This document shows positions 42,210-49,525 of a stretch of 64,000 nucleotides of DNA, one piece after another. A program made the position numbers and the translations under genes. Positions within the stretch are counted from its first letter, which is position 1; every line of letters begins with the position of its first letter. The DNA comes from Micromonospora mirobrigensis (GTDB lineage Bacteria; Actinomycetota; Actinomycetes; Mycobacteriales; Micromonosporaceae), in the NCBI RefSeq assembly GCF_900091555.1, contig NZ_FMCX01000001.1, positions 186,001 to 250,000 on the forward strand, written 5' to 3'. Under the pieces are notes generated by a model. The model searched no databases. It was given only the letters and a program-made list of their open reading frames with translations, and was not told where the DNA came from.

Positions 42210-44654
42210 TCATCGGATGTCGTTGACGCAGCGCAGGACCGGACGGGCGGTCAGCGCGGCCGGGTCCAGCGGCCCGTCCGCGTGCACGGTGAACGTGGCC
42301 GACTCCCCCGGCAGCAGGGTGACCAGTGCCCGGTCCACTCCGGCGGACGGGTCGAGCCGGTCCGGGAAGAGGGTCAGGTCGCGCAGCACGCTGCGGGCGG
42401 TCACCCGGACCCGCTGGCCACCGTCGGCGGGCTCGACCACCGCGTCCAACTCCGGCGCCGGCCAGTCGATGTCCCGGTCCTCGGCGAAGAACCACAACGC
42501 CCGCTCCGCCGTCTCGCCGGCCTCGGCCACCAGCAGCTCCCGGTCGGCCTGCTCGGGCCCGGCCAGGTCCGCGGGCAGCGCCAGGGTCACCGCCGAGTAC
42601 GCCGGGACGTCGAGCTGGACCGAGGTCTTCGCCCTCGGCTCCCCGGCCAGGGTGAGCCGGGTGACCGTGGCCGGCGCGCTCCACGCCTCGCCGGTCTCGT
42701 TCACCGCCACCAACGCCAGCCCGCCGTCGCGCGGCTGCACGGTGAGCAGCCGGTCGGCGTACGCGGTGCGCAGTGCGTACCAGAGCGGCTTGCGCCGGCC
42801 GTCGCCGTCGACCGCCGCCCAGGAGGTGACCGGCCAGCAGTCGTTGAGCTGCCACACGATGGTGCCCATGCAGACCGGCCGGTACGACCGGAAGTGCTCC
42901 ACCCCGAGCTGGATGGCGCGGGCCTGGTTGAGCTGGGTCAGGTAGTGCCAGTCGTCGAAGTCGGCCGGGGCGGGCAGGTGTGCGTCCAGCCCCCGCTGGA
43001 GCTTCCGGTCCCCGTCGATCGCCTTCTGGTGGTGCGCCATGCCCGGCGAGTCGTGCGCGAGCGGCTCGTCGGTCAGCGCCCGGCGCAGCGTCGCGTACGC
43101 CGGGGGCGCCTGGTAGCCGAACTCGGCGACGAAGCGGGGGACGTACTCCCGGTACTTCGTGTAGTCGTCGTCGTTCCAGACGTCCCAGATGTGCATGGTG
43201 CCGTGCGCCGGGTCGTTCGGGTGGATGTCGTCGCTACCCGACCAGGGGCTGCCCGGCCAGTACGGGCGGGTCGGGTCCAGCTCGCCCACGATGGCGGGCA
43301 GCAGCTCCAGGTAGTAGCCGCGCCCCCAGGTGCGGCCGGCGAGCGGCTCCTGCCAGTCCCAGTCGTGCCAACCCCAGATGTTCTCGTTGTTGCCGGTCCA
43401 GAGCACCAGCGACGGGTGGGCGGCCAGCCGGGTCACCTGCTCGCGCGCCTCCGCCTCGACCTCGGTGCGGAACGGCTCCTCCTCCGGGTACGCCGCGCAG
43501 GCGAAGAGGAAGTCCTGCTGCACCAGCATGCCCAGCTCGTCGGCCAGCTCGTAGAAGTCGTCCGACTCGTACCGGCCGCCGCCCCAGATCCGCAGCAGGT
43601 TGATGTTCGCACCGAGGGCCTGGTCGAAGCGTTCGGCCAGCCGCTCCCGGGTGATCTCGGTGAGGAACGGGTGGTCCGGGATCCAGTTGATGCCGCGCAC
43701 GAAGACCGGCACGTCGTTGACGTGCAGGACGAACGGGGTGCCGTGCGCGTCGGGGGTGGTGTCGAGGCGTACCGAGCGGAAGCCGATCCGCTTCGACCAG
43801 CCGTCCAGCGCCCGGCCGTCGATGGCGCAGAGGGTGACGTCGAGGTCGTACAGCGGCTGCTCGCCGTACCCTCGGGGCCACCACAGCTCGGGCTCGCGGA
43901 CGGTGAGGGTCAGCACGGCCGTGCGCTCCCCCACCGGGACGGTGACCTCGCCGGTCGCGCCGGCCACGGCGGCGCGCAGCGTCAGCGGCGCGTCGGCGGC
44001 CCGCTCCACCTCGACGTGCAGCTCCACCCGGCCGGTGCCGTCGGCCACGGTGACCACCGGGCGGACGTCGGCCAGCCGGGCGGTCGACCAGGCGTGCAGG
44101 CCGATCTCCTGCCAGATGCCGGCGGTCACCACGGTGGGACCCCAGTCCCAGCCGAAGTTGCAGGCCATCTTCCGGATGAACTGGAACGGCTCCGGGTAGG
44201 CGTTGGGCCGGTCGCCGAGCCGGTCCCGCTGCGCCTCGGCGTAGCGGTACGCCGAGTCGAACCGCACGGTGAGCGTGTTGCCGCCCGGCCGCAGCAGCGA
44301 CCGGACGTCGAAGCGGTGGCCGCGGTGCATGTTCTGCGTCCGGCCCACCTCGATCCCGTTGACGTCCACGGTGGCCACGGTGTCCAGGCCGGCGCAGACC
44401 AGGTCGACCCGGTCGTCGTCGCCGGGCTGCCAGTCGAAGCTGCTCTCGTAGACCCAGTCGGTGCGGCCGATCCAGGCCAGCCGGGTCTCGTTGTCGTCAC
44501 CGAACGGGTCGGGGATCAGCCCGGCGGCCAGCAGGTCGGTGTGTACGCAACCCGGCACGGTGGCCGGCACGGCCCGCTCGGCGACCTCGGCCGGCACCCC
44601 GGCCCCCGGTACGGCCCGCAGCGTCCAGCCCTCGTGCAGCGTCTGTCGGGTCAC
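42210..44654 (-). CDS. Beta-mannosidase (GH2)
   Basis: 814 aa, no signal peptide, so intracellular. An N-terminal sugar-binding sandwich (LHEGWTLRAVPGA... PATVPGCVHTDLLAAGLIPDPF), FIRKMACNFGWDWGPTVVTAGIW typical of GH2 mannosidases, the acid/base in LVLWTGNNENIWGWHDWDW, and the nucleophile Glu in RFVAEFGYQAPP. It hydrolyses manno-oligosaccharides brought in by the ABC transporter. GTG 44654; the 57 nt before it are the second copy of a 58-nt repeat that starts at the permease stop codon. Confidence 0.93.
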   Translation of the reverse strand: MTRQTLHEGWTLRAVPGAGVPAEVAERAVPATVPGCVHTDLLAAGLIPDPFGDDNETRLAWIGRTDWVYESSFDWQPGDDDRVDLVCAGLDTVATVDVNGIEVGRTQNMHRGHRFDVRSLLRPGGNTLTVRFDSAYRYAEAQRDRLGDRPNAYPEPFQFIRKMACNFGWDWGPTVVTAGIWQEIGLHAWSTARLADVRPVVTVADGTGRVELHVEVERAADAPLTLRAAVAGATGEVTVPVGERTAVLTLTVREPELWWPRGYGEQPLYDLDVTLCAIDGRALDGWSKRIGFRSVRLDTTPDAHGTPFVLHVNDVPVFVRGINWIPDHPFLTEITRERLAERFDQALGANINLLRIWGGGRYESDDFYELADELGMLVQQDFLFACAAYPEEEPFRTEVEAEAREQVTRLAAHPSLVLWTGNNENIWGWHDWDWQEPLAGRTWGRGYYLELLPAIVGELDPTRPYWPGSPWSGSDDIHPNDPAHGTMHIWDVWNDDDYTKYREYVPRFVAEFGYQAPPAYATLRRALTDEPLAHDSPGMAHHQKAIDGDRKLQRGLDAHLPAPADFDDWHYLTQLNQARAIQLGVEHFRSYRPVCMGTIVWQLNDCWPVTSWAAVDGDGRRKPLWYALRTAYADRLLTVQPRDGGLALVAVNETGEAWSAPATVTRLTLAGEPRAKTSVQLDVPAYSAVTLALPADLAGPEQADRELLVAEAGETAERALWFFAEDRDIDWPAPELDAVVEPADGGQRVRVTARSVLRDLTLFPDRLDPSAGVDRALVTLLPGESATFTVHADGPLDPAALTARPVLRCVNDIR

Positions 44655-44712
44655 AGGGTCACCTCTGATCGCGACTGCGGGGCTCGCAAAACCGGCTCAC
44701 TCCTCGCGCTCA
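44655..44712 (-). repeat. 58-nt stop-to-start linker repeat, copy 2
   Basis: Minus strand, beginning with the permease stop codon: TGAGCGCGAGGA ... CCGCAGTCGCGA ... AGAGGTGACC, ending immediately before GTG 44654 and supplying its ribosome-binding site. Shares both 12-nt blocks and its exact length with the copy at 45613-45670. Confidence 0.75.
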
Positions 44713-45612
44713 CGACTTCACCGCGCCTTCCATGATTCCGCGGACGATCTGCCGTCCACCGATGAAGAGCATCACCAGCAGGGGGATGGTGGCGAGGAAC
44801 GCGCCGGCCAGCACCCGCCGGTAGATGACGTAGTTGCCGCTGGCCAGGTCCGAGATCGCGACCATCGAGGTCGGGAAGTCGGTGCCGGACAGGGTGATCA
44901 GCGGCCACTGGAACTCGTTCCAGGTGGCCACGAAGCTGAGCAGGCCCAGCACGGCCAGAGCCGGGCGGATCGCCGGGAGCACGATGTTGGCGTACACCCG
45001 CATGGTGGTGGCGCCGTCCACCCGGGCCGACTCGATCAGCTCGTCGGGCACCGTGTTGACGATGAACTGCCGCATGTAGAACACGCCGAACGCGGTGACC
45101 AGGCCGGGCGCGATGACGGCGAGCAGGGTGCCGTTCCAGCCGAGCTTGCCCATCACGATGTAGAGCGCGACGATGCCGAGCTGGTTGGGCACGGTCAGGG
45201 TGAGCACCACGAAGACCATCAGCGCGTTGCTGCCCTTGAAGCGCAGCTTGGCGAAGGCGAAGCCGGCCAGCGAGCAGAAGAAGAGCACCGAGGCGGTCAC
45301 CACGGACGAGACGATCACGCTGTTGACCAGCGAGGCGGCGAAGTAGACGTCCTGGAGGCTGAAGACCTCGTTGACGTTGGTCATGAACCGATCGCCGGGG
45401 ATCACCGCCGGGGGCAGCTTGGCCAGCGCCTCGTCGTTGCTGGTGGCGATGACGAACATCCAGTAGAGCGGGAACGCCGCGAAGAGCATGGTCAGCGCGA
45501 GGAAGACGTACGTCCAGACACCCGCCGGGGAGTCCTGGGGGGCCCGGGCCATCGCCCCGGGCCGGCGCCGCGCGGCGGCGACGGGGGTACGCGGGGGCGC
45601 AACGGCCGTCAA
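44710..45612 (-). CDS. Carbohydrate ABC transporter permease (MalG type)
   Basis: 300 aa, six membrane segments. The EAA loop is IESARVDGATTMRVYANIVLPAIRPAL, with the C-terminal FIGGRQIVRGIMEGAVKS typical of CUT1 MalG-like permeases. The start is TTG at 45612 with AAGGAGCC 5-6 nt upstream; the next in-frame ATG (residue 21) lies in the same cytoplasmic tail. Sequence immediately upstream is the 58-nt repeat copy 1. Together with the other permease and the binding protein it should import manno-oligosaccharides. Confidence 0.92.
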   Translation of the reverse strand: MTAVAPPRTPVAAARRRPGAMARAPQDSPAGVWTYVFLALTMLFAAFPLYWMFVIATSNDEALAKLPPAVIPGDRFMTNVNEVFSLQDVYFAASLVNSVIVSSVVTASVLFFCSLAGFAFAKLRFKGSNALMVFVVLTLTVPNQLGIVALYIVMGKLGWNGTLLAVIAPGLVTAFGVFYMRQFIVNTVPDELIESARVDGATTMRVYANIVLPAIRPALAVLGLLSFVATWNEFQWPLITLSGTDFPTSMVAISDLASGNYVIYRRVLAGAFLATIPLLVMLFIGGRQIVRGIMEGAVKS

Positions 45613-45670
45613 CTGAGGCTCCTTTCGTTCGCGACTGCGGTACTCCGCTTCGCTGCGTTCCTCGCGCTCA
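45613..45670 (-). repeat. 58-nt stop-to-start linker repeat, copy 1
   Basis: Minus strand from the upstream permease stop codon: TGAGCGCGAGGA ... CCGCAGTCGCGA ... AAAGGAGCC, ending just before TTG 45612. It carries the downstream gene's ribosome-binding site. Middle part differs from copy 2 but the outer blocks and total length are the same. Confidence 0.75.
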
Positions 45671-46684
45671 CCGACGACCTCCGGACAGTCGGTTGGTCGC
45701 CCAGAAGTTGATGCCGGCGACGATCAGGATGATGAGGAAGAGGGCCCACGACATCGCGGCGGCGTAGCCGAGGTTCAGGTCCTTCCAGCCGACCTTGTAG
45801 ATCAGCTGGGCGATGGTCTGCCACTCGCGGTTCGGCCCGCCGGTGGCGTTCTGGGCGTTCTGGTCGAAGAGCATCGGCTCGGTGAAGAGCTGGAGTCCGC
45901 CGATGGTGGAGAGGATGACCGTGAAGACGACCACGGGCTGGATCATCGGCACCGTGATCCGCCAGAGCTGCTTCCACGGGCCGGCGCCGTCGATCGCCGC
46001 CGCCTCGTAGACGTCGCGCGGGATGGACTGCATGGCGGCCAGGTAGAGCAGCGCGTTGTAGCCGATCCACTTCCAGTTGACCATCGTGGCGATGGCGATC
46101 CAGGAGTGCAGCTTGTCGGCCCGCCAGTCGATCGGGTCATCCGGGCCGCCGATGCCCAGCAGGCCGAGCACCCAGTTGGCCATGCCGAACTCGCGGGAGA
46201 AGAAGACGCTGAACACCATCGTCGAGGCGACGATCGGGGTGATGTAGGGCAGCAGCACCCCCACCCGCCACCAGGTCTGCGCCCGCAGCTTGCGGTTGAG
46301 CAGCGAGGCGACCACCAGGGCGAGCAGCAGCTGCGGCACCGACGACAGCAGGAAGATGCCGAAGGTGTTGTAGAGGGCGTTCCAGAAGTACTCGTCGCCG
46401 AAGAGCTTGGTGAAGTTCGCGAAGCCGGCCCAGTACGGCAGCGTCGGGTCGTCGAGCCGGTAGTTGCGCAGCGAGACCACGGCGTTGAACAGCAGCGGGA
46501 ACAGCCCGAAGACGGCGAAGAGCAGGAAGAACGGCGCGATCATCAGGTACGGCATGTAGCGCATGTCGAAGCGGTACAGCCGGTTGCGCCAGTTCAGTCG
46601 CCGCTCGTCCGCCCCGGAGCCGCCGGCGCGCCTGGGCGCGGACCGGTGGGCGGGCGGCGTGGGCGCGGCACGCGTGGTGGACAT
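45668..46684 (-). CDS. Carbohydrate ABC transporter permease (MalF type)
   Basis: 338 aa. An Arg/Pro-rich cytoplasmic start, then six membrane segments beginning YLMIAPFFLLFAVFGLFPLLFNAVVSL; the EAA loop is YEAAAIDGAGPWKQLWRITVPMIQPV. CUT1 family. ATG 46684 has GGAG at a good distance; the longer frame to 46714 is not supported. It follows the binding-protein gene after 130 nt. Confidence 0.93.
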   Translation of the reverse strand: MSTTRAAPTPPAHRSAPRRAGGSGADERRLNWRNRLYRFDMRYMPYLMIAPFFLLFAVFGLFPLLFNAVVSLRNYRLDDPTLPYWAGFANFTKLFGDEYFWNALYNTFGIFLLSSVPQLLLALVVASLLNRKLRAQTWWRVGVLLPYITPIVASTMVFSVFFSREFGMANWVLGLLGIGGPDDPIDWRADKLHSWIAIATMVNWKWIGYNALLYLAAMQSIPRDVYEAAAIDGAGPWKQLWRITVPMIQPVVVFTVILSTIGGLQLFTEPMLFDQNAQNATGGPNREWQTIAQLIYKVGWKDLNLGYAAAMSWALFLIILIVAGINFWATNRLSGGRR

Positions 46685-46814
46685 GGGATCACTCCAGGGC
46701 GGAAGAGGTGACACGGGCTTCGGGCGGGGCGACGCCGTTGCGGTCGGGCGTACGCCGGGGGTGGTGCGGCGGCGGAGCGGGTGCCGGACCCGCCCCGCCG
46801 CCGCGCCGGTCAGG

Positions 46815-48101
46815 TCAGGAACTCTTGACCTTCTCGGCAGCCTTGACCGCCTCCGCCCAGGCGGCGTCCGGCTTCAGGGTCTTGTTCTCCACCCGGCGGA
46901 TGACGTTCTCCACCTCGACCCGGGTCGGGCCGTTCTTCTTGCCCAGGTACTGCGGGGTGAGACCCTGCGCCATCTTGGGGAAGATCTGGCCCACCGGGGC
47001 GTTGTTGAAGAACGGGTTCTTGAAGTCGGCGATCGCCGGGTCCGAGTAGAGCGCCGGCTGCGAGGGCAGGTTGCCGACCTTCTTGAAGATCTCGATCTGC
47101 TGCTCGGGGGCGACCAGCCAGGTGAGCAGCTTGTACGCCTCGTCGACGTGCTTGCCCTGCTTGGGGATGGTCAGGAACGAGCCACCCCAGTTGCCACCGC
47201 CACCGGGGACCGCGGCGATGTCCCACTTGCCCTGGGTGCCGGGCGCGGTGTCCTTGATGTGGCCGAGCATCCACGCCGGGCAGGCCAGCACGGCGAAGGC
47301 GCCGCTGGTGAAGCCCTTGTCCCAGTCGGCCTGGAAGCTGACCAGGTTGGCCGAGAGGCCGGCGTCGACCGCCTTGACGGTGTAGTCGAAGGCGACCTTG
47401 GGGCCCTGCTCCATCTGGAGCTGCTCCTGGTCGTTGTAGAAGCCGACCGGCTGCTGGCCGAGGATCGGGTTGAACAGGTTGGTGCCGGCGTCGACGAACT
47501 TCTTCTTGGTCTTGGCCGTGTACTGCTGGCCGACCTCGATGAACTTGTCCCAGGTGGGCCAGAGGGCGGAGACCTGGTCCCGCTCGGTGGGCAGGCCGGC
47601 GGCCTTGAACAGGTCGGTGCGGTAGCACATGGCCAGGCCACCGACGTCGGTGCCGAGGCCGATCTGGGTCTTGCCGTCGGCCGACAGCGACTGCTTCCAC
47701 TTCCAGGGCAGGTACTTGCTCTCGTAGTCCGCGGCGCCCTTGTCGAGCAGGTTGACGAACTTGTCGGACTGGCCGCGGAACTGGACCATGAAGCCCTCGT
47801 CGATCGCCGCGATGTCCGCCGCGCCGTTGCCGGCGACGAGCTTCTTCTGCAGGTCCTCGTGCTGGGCGTTGTACTCGCCCGAGTTCAGCTGGATCTTGAC
47901 GTTCGGGTGCTCGGCCTCGTACTTGGTCTTGAGGTCGGTCAGGCCGAAGTCGCCCCAGAAGTTGATCTTCAGGGTGACCGGGCCGCTGGCGGAGTCCGAG
48001 TCGCCACCCTTGGTGCCCTGGCCGCTGCAGGCGGCGATCAGGCTCAGGCCGACGGTGCCCGCGGCGAGCGCGCGGGCCCACCGCGTCCAGGACCGTTTCA
48101 T
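46815..48101 (-). CDS. Extracellular solute-binding lipoprotein (CUT1 sugar transporter)
   Basis: 428 aa. Lipoprotein signal peptide with lipobox LIAAC (Cys ~25), then a family 1 binding-protein fold (VTLKINFWGDFGLTDLKTKYEAEHPNVKIQ, AAIDEGFMVQF, DVGGLAMCYRTDLFKAAGLP). The ligand is probably manno-oligosaccharide from the cluster context. Operon order: binding protein, MalF, MalG, beta-mannosidase. No ATPase subunit is encoded, so a shared ATPase like MsiK must energise the importer. A LacI-type operator lies 18 nt upstream of ATG 48101. Confidence 0.93.
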   Translation of the reverse strand: MKRSWTRWARALAAGTVGLSLIAACSGQGTKGGDSDSASGPVTLKINFWGDFGLTDLKTKYEAEHPNVKIQLNSGEYNAQHEDLQKKLVAGNGAADIAAIDEGFMVQFRGQSDKFVNLLDKGAADYESKYLPWKWKQSLSADGKTQIGLGTDVGGLAMCYRTDLFKAAGLPTERDQVSALWPTWDKFIEVGQQYTAKTKKKFVDAGTNLFNPILGQQPVGFYNDQEQLQMEQGPKVAFDYTVKAVDAGLSANLVSFQADWDKGFTSGAFAVLACPAWMLGHIKDTAPGTQGKWDIAAVPGGGGNWGGSFLTIPKQGKHVDEAYKLLTWLVAPEQQIEIFKKVGNLPSQPALYSDPAIADFKNPFFNNAPVGQIFPKMAQGLTPQYLGKKNGPTRVEVENVIRRVENKTLKPDAAWAEAVKAAEKVKSS

Positions 48102-48118
48102 GTCATCCTCCGAGCAAA

Positions 48119-48132
48119 TGGGAACGCTCCCG
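48119..48132 (-). promoter_or_regulatory. LacI/CebR-like operator TGGGAACGCTCCCG
   Basis: One mismatch-pair from the perfect CebR-type palindrome TGGGAGCGCTCCCA. It sits in the leader or promoter of the sugar-binding-protein gene, 18-31 nt before its start codon. A related half-matching site TGGGAGCGCGACCA lies near 48244. Confidence 0.65.
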
Positions 48133-48149
48133 GGATCGAGAGACGTTGA

Positions 48150-48163
48150 CTGAACCGGATAAG
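48150..48163. promoter_or_regulatory. LacI-type operator O1 (CTGAACCGGATAAG)
   Basis: Shares TGAACCGGxTAAGT with the site at 49489-49502 and the AACCG core with 48331-48344. Next to it is the palindrome ACCGTACGGT (48171-48180). Confidence 0.45.
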
Positions 48164-48330
48164 TGGGGCCACCGTACGGTTCAGCCCCGGCAGTGTCAAC
48201 GGGCGGTTAACGCCGTGGCCGTCCCGTAATCATCTCGACGCCGTGGGAGCGCGACCATGCGTGGTTGAGCGCTATACCGCGCAGTTGTGAACGACAGGGT
48301 CTGGCGCTGCCCCGGGGGCCACCCCGTACG

Positions 48331-48344
48331 CTTAACCGAACAAG
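48331..48344. promoter_or_regulatory. LacI-type operator O2 (CTTAACCGAACAAG)
   Basis: The TTAACCG half matches the reverse complement of the site at 49489-49502. It is followed by GCCGTTCAG, which recurs inverted (CTGAACGGC) just behind the lacI gene. About 130 bp upstream of the lacI start. Confidence 0.4.
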
Positions 48345-48472
48345 CAGCCGTTCAGTTGGCCCGGCGCGGCGGTGATCATCCGTCGATCGGTTGGGTTAGC
48401 GTGAGTGGTCGCCGGTGAACCCGGCGCCAGGCAAGCCCGCCCCGAGGGGCCGGACAGTGGAGGAGCGCGCCG

Positions 48473-49492
48473 GTGAAGCGGCCGACCATCGCCGACGTCG
48501 CCCGGCGCGCCGGGGTCTCGAAGGGCGCGGTGTCCTACGCGCTGAACGGCCAGCCCGGGGTCTCCGAGGCCACCCGGCAGCGGATCCTCGCCATCGCCGC
48601 CGAGATCGGGTTCAGTCCGAGCAGCGCCGCCCGGGCGCTCTCCGGCGCCACCGCCAAGGCCGTCGGCCTGGCCCTGTGCCGGCCCGCCCGGATACTGGGC
48701 ATCGAGCCGTTCTTCATGGAGCTGATCAGCGGCGTCGAGGCGGAGCTGTCCGCCCGGTCGTACGCGCTCACCCTCCAGGTGGTGGCCGACCAGGACGCCG
48801 AGATCGCGGTCTACCGGCGCTGGTGGGCCGAGCGCCGGGTGGACGGCGTCTTCGTCTGCGACCTGCGCACCGACGACCGCCGGGTGCCGGCCCTGGAGGA
48901 ACTGCAACTGCCGGCCGTGGTGATCGGCGGCCCCGGGCACACCGGCACCCTGGCCAGCGTCTGGTCCGACGACGCGGCCGCCCTGGTGGAGACCGTGGAA
49001 TACCTGGTCGCGCTCGGGCACCGGCGGATCGCCCGGGTCGGCGGCCTGCCCTCGCTGCTGCACACCGAGATCCGCTCGGACGCGTTCACCGAGGTCTGCG
49101 CCCGGCTCGGGCTGGACGAGGCGAGCACCGTCTGGTCCGACTACACCGGCGAGGAGGGCGCCCGGGCCACCCGGCGACTGCTCAGCTCGGCCGCCCGCCC
49201 CACCGCGGTGATCTACGACAACGACGTGATGGCGATCGCCGGCCTCTCCGTGGCCCAGGAGATGGGGCTCCAGGTCCCCGGCGACCTGTCGATCGTGGCC
49301 TGGGACGACTCGCCGCTCTGCCAGCTGGTGCACCCACCGCTGACCGCGCTGGGCCGGGACATCCCCGCGTACGGCGCGCACGCCGCCCGGCAGCTGCTCG
49401 CGGCGATCGCCGGCGAACCGGTCAGCGGGTTGCAGGACGAGACCGCCCACCTCACCCCGCGGGGCAGCACCGCGCCGCCGCGCATCAGGTGA
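48473..49492 (+). CDS. LacI-family transcriptional regulator
   Basis: 339 aa. An N-terminal helix-turn-helix and hinge (KRPTIADVARRAGVSKGAVSYALNGQPGVSEATRQRILAIAAEIGF...ARALSG) and a periplasmic-binding-like effector domain with LGHRRIARVGG, TAVIYDNDVMAIAGL and VPGDLSIVAWDDSPLCQLVHPPLTAL. It is divergent from the mannan transporter operon and likely represses it until manno-oligosaccharide binds. GTG 48473 has GGAGGAG upstream. Its stop codon overlaps an operator-like site (49489-49502). Confidence 0.92.
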   Translation: MKRPTIADVARRAGVSKGAVSYALNGQPGVSEATRQRILAIAAEIGFSPSSAARALSGATAKAVGLALCRPARILGIEPFFMELISGVEAELSARSYALTLQVVADQDAEIAVYRRWWAERRVDGVFVCDLRTDDRRVPALEELQLPAVVIGGPGHTGTLASVWSDDAAALVETVEYLVALGHRRIARVGGLPSLLHTEIRSDAFTEVCARLGLDEASTVWSDYTGEEGARATRRLLSSAARPTAVIYDNDVMAIAGLSVAQEMGLQVPGDLSIVAWDDSPLCQLVHPPLTALGRDIPAYGAHAARQLLAAIAGEPVSGLQDETAHLTPRGSTAPPRIR

Positions 49493-49502
49493 ACCGGTTA
49501 AG
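49489..49502. promoter_or_regulatory. LacI-type operator O3 (GTGAACCGGTTAAG) at the lacI stop
   Basis: Contains the palindromic AACCGGTT core, 13 of 14 positions identical to the strip at 48151-48164 (TGAACCGGATAAGT). Overlaps the lacI TGA. The two could support looping over the gene. Confidence 0.45.
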
Positions 49503-49525
49503 TAAACAGCTGAACGGCTGACCGC

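Larger units (their letters stand above)
48102..48472. other. 371-bp divergent control region of the mannan cluster
   Basis: Lies between the binding-protein gene (minus) and lacI (plus). It contains the CebR-like operator, O1, O2, a 10-bp palindrome at 48171-48180 and a GGCGGTTAACGCCG near-palindrome at 48203. No other gene or RNA is recognised. Confidence 0.6.
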
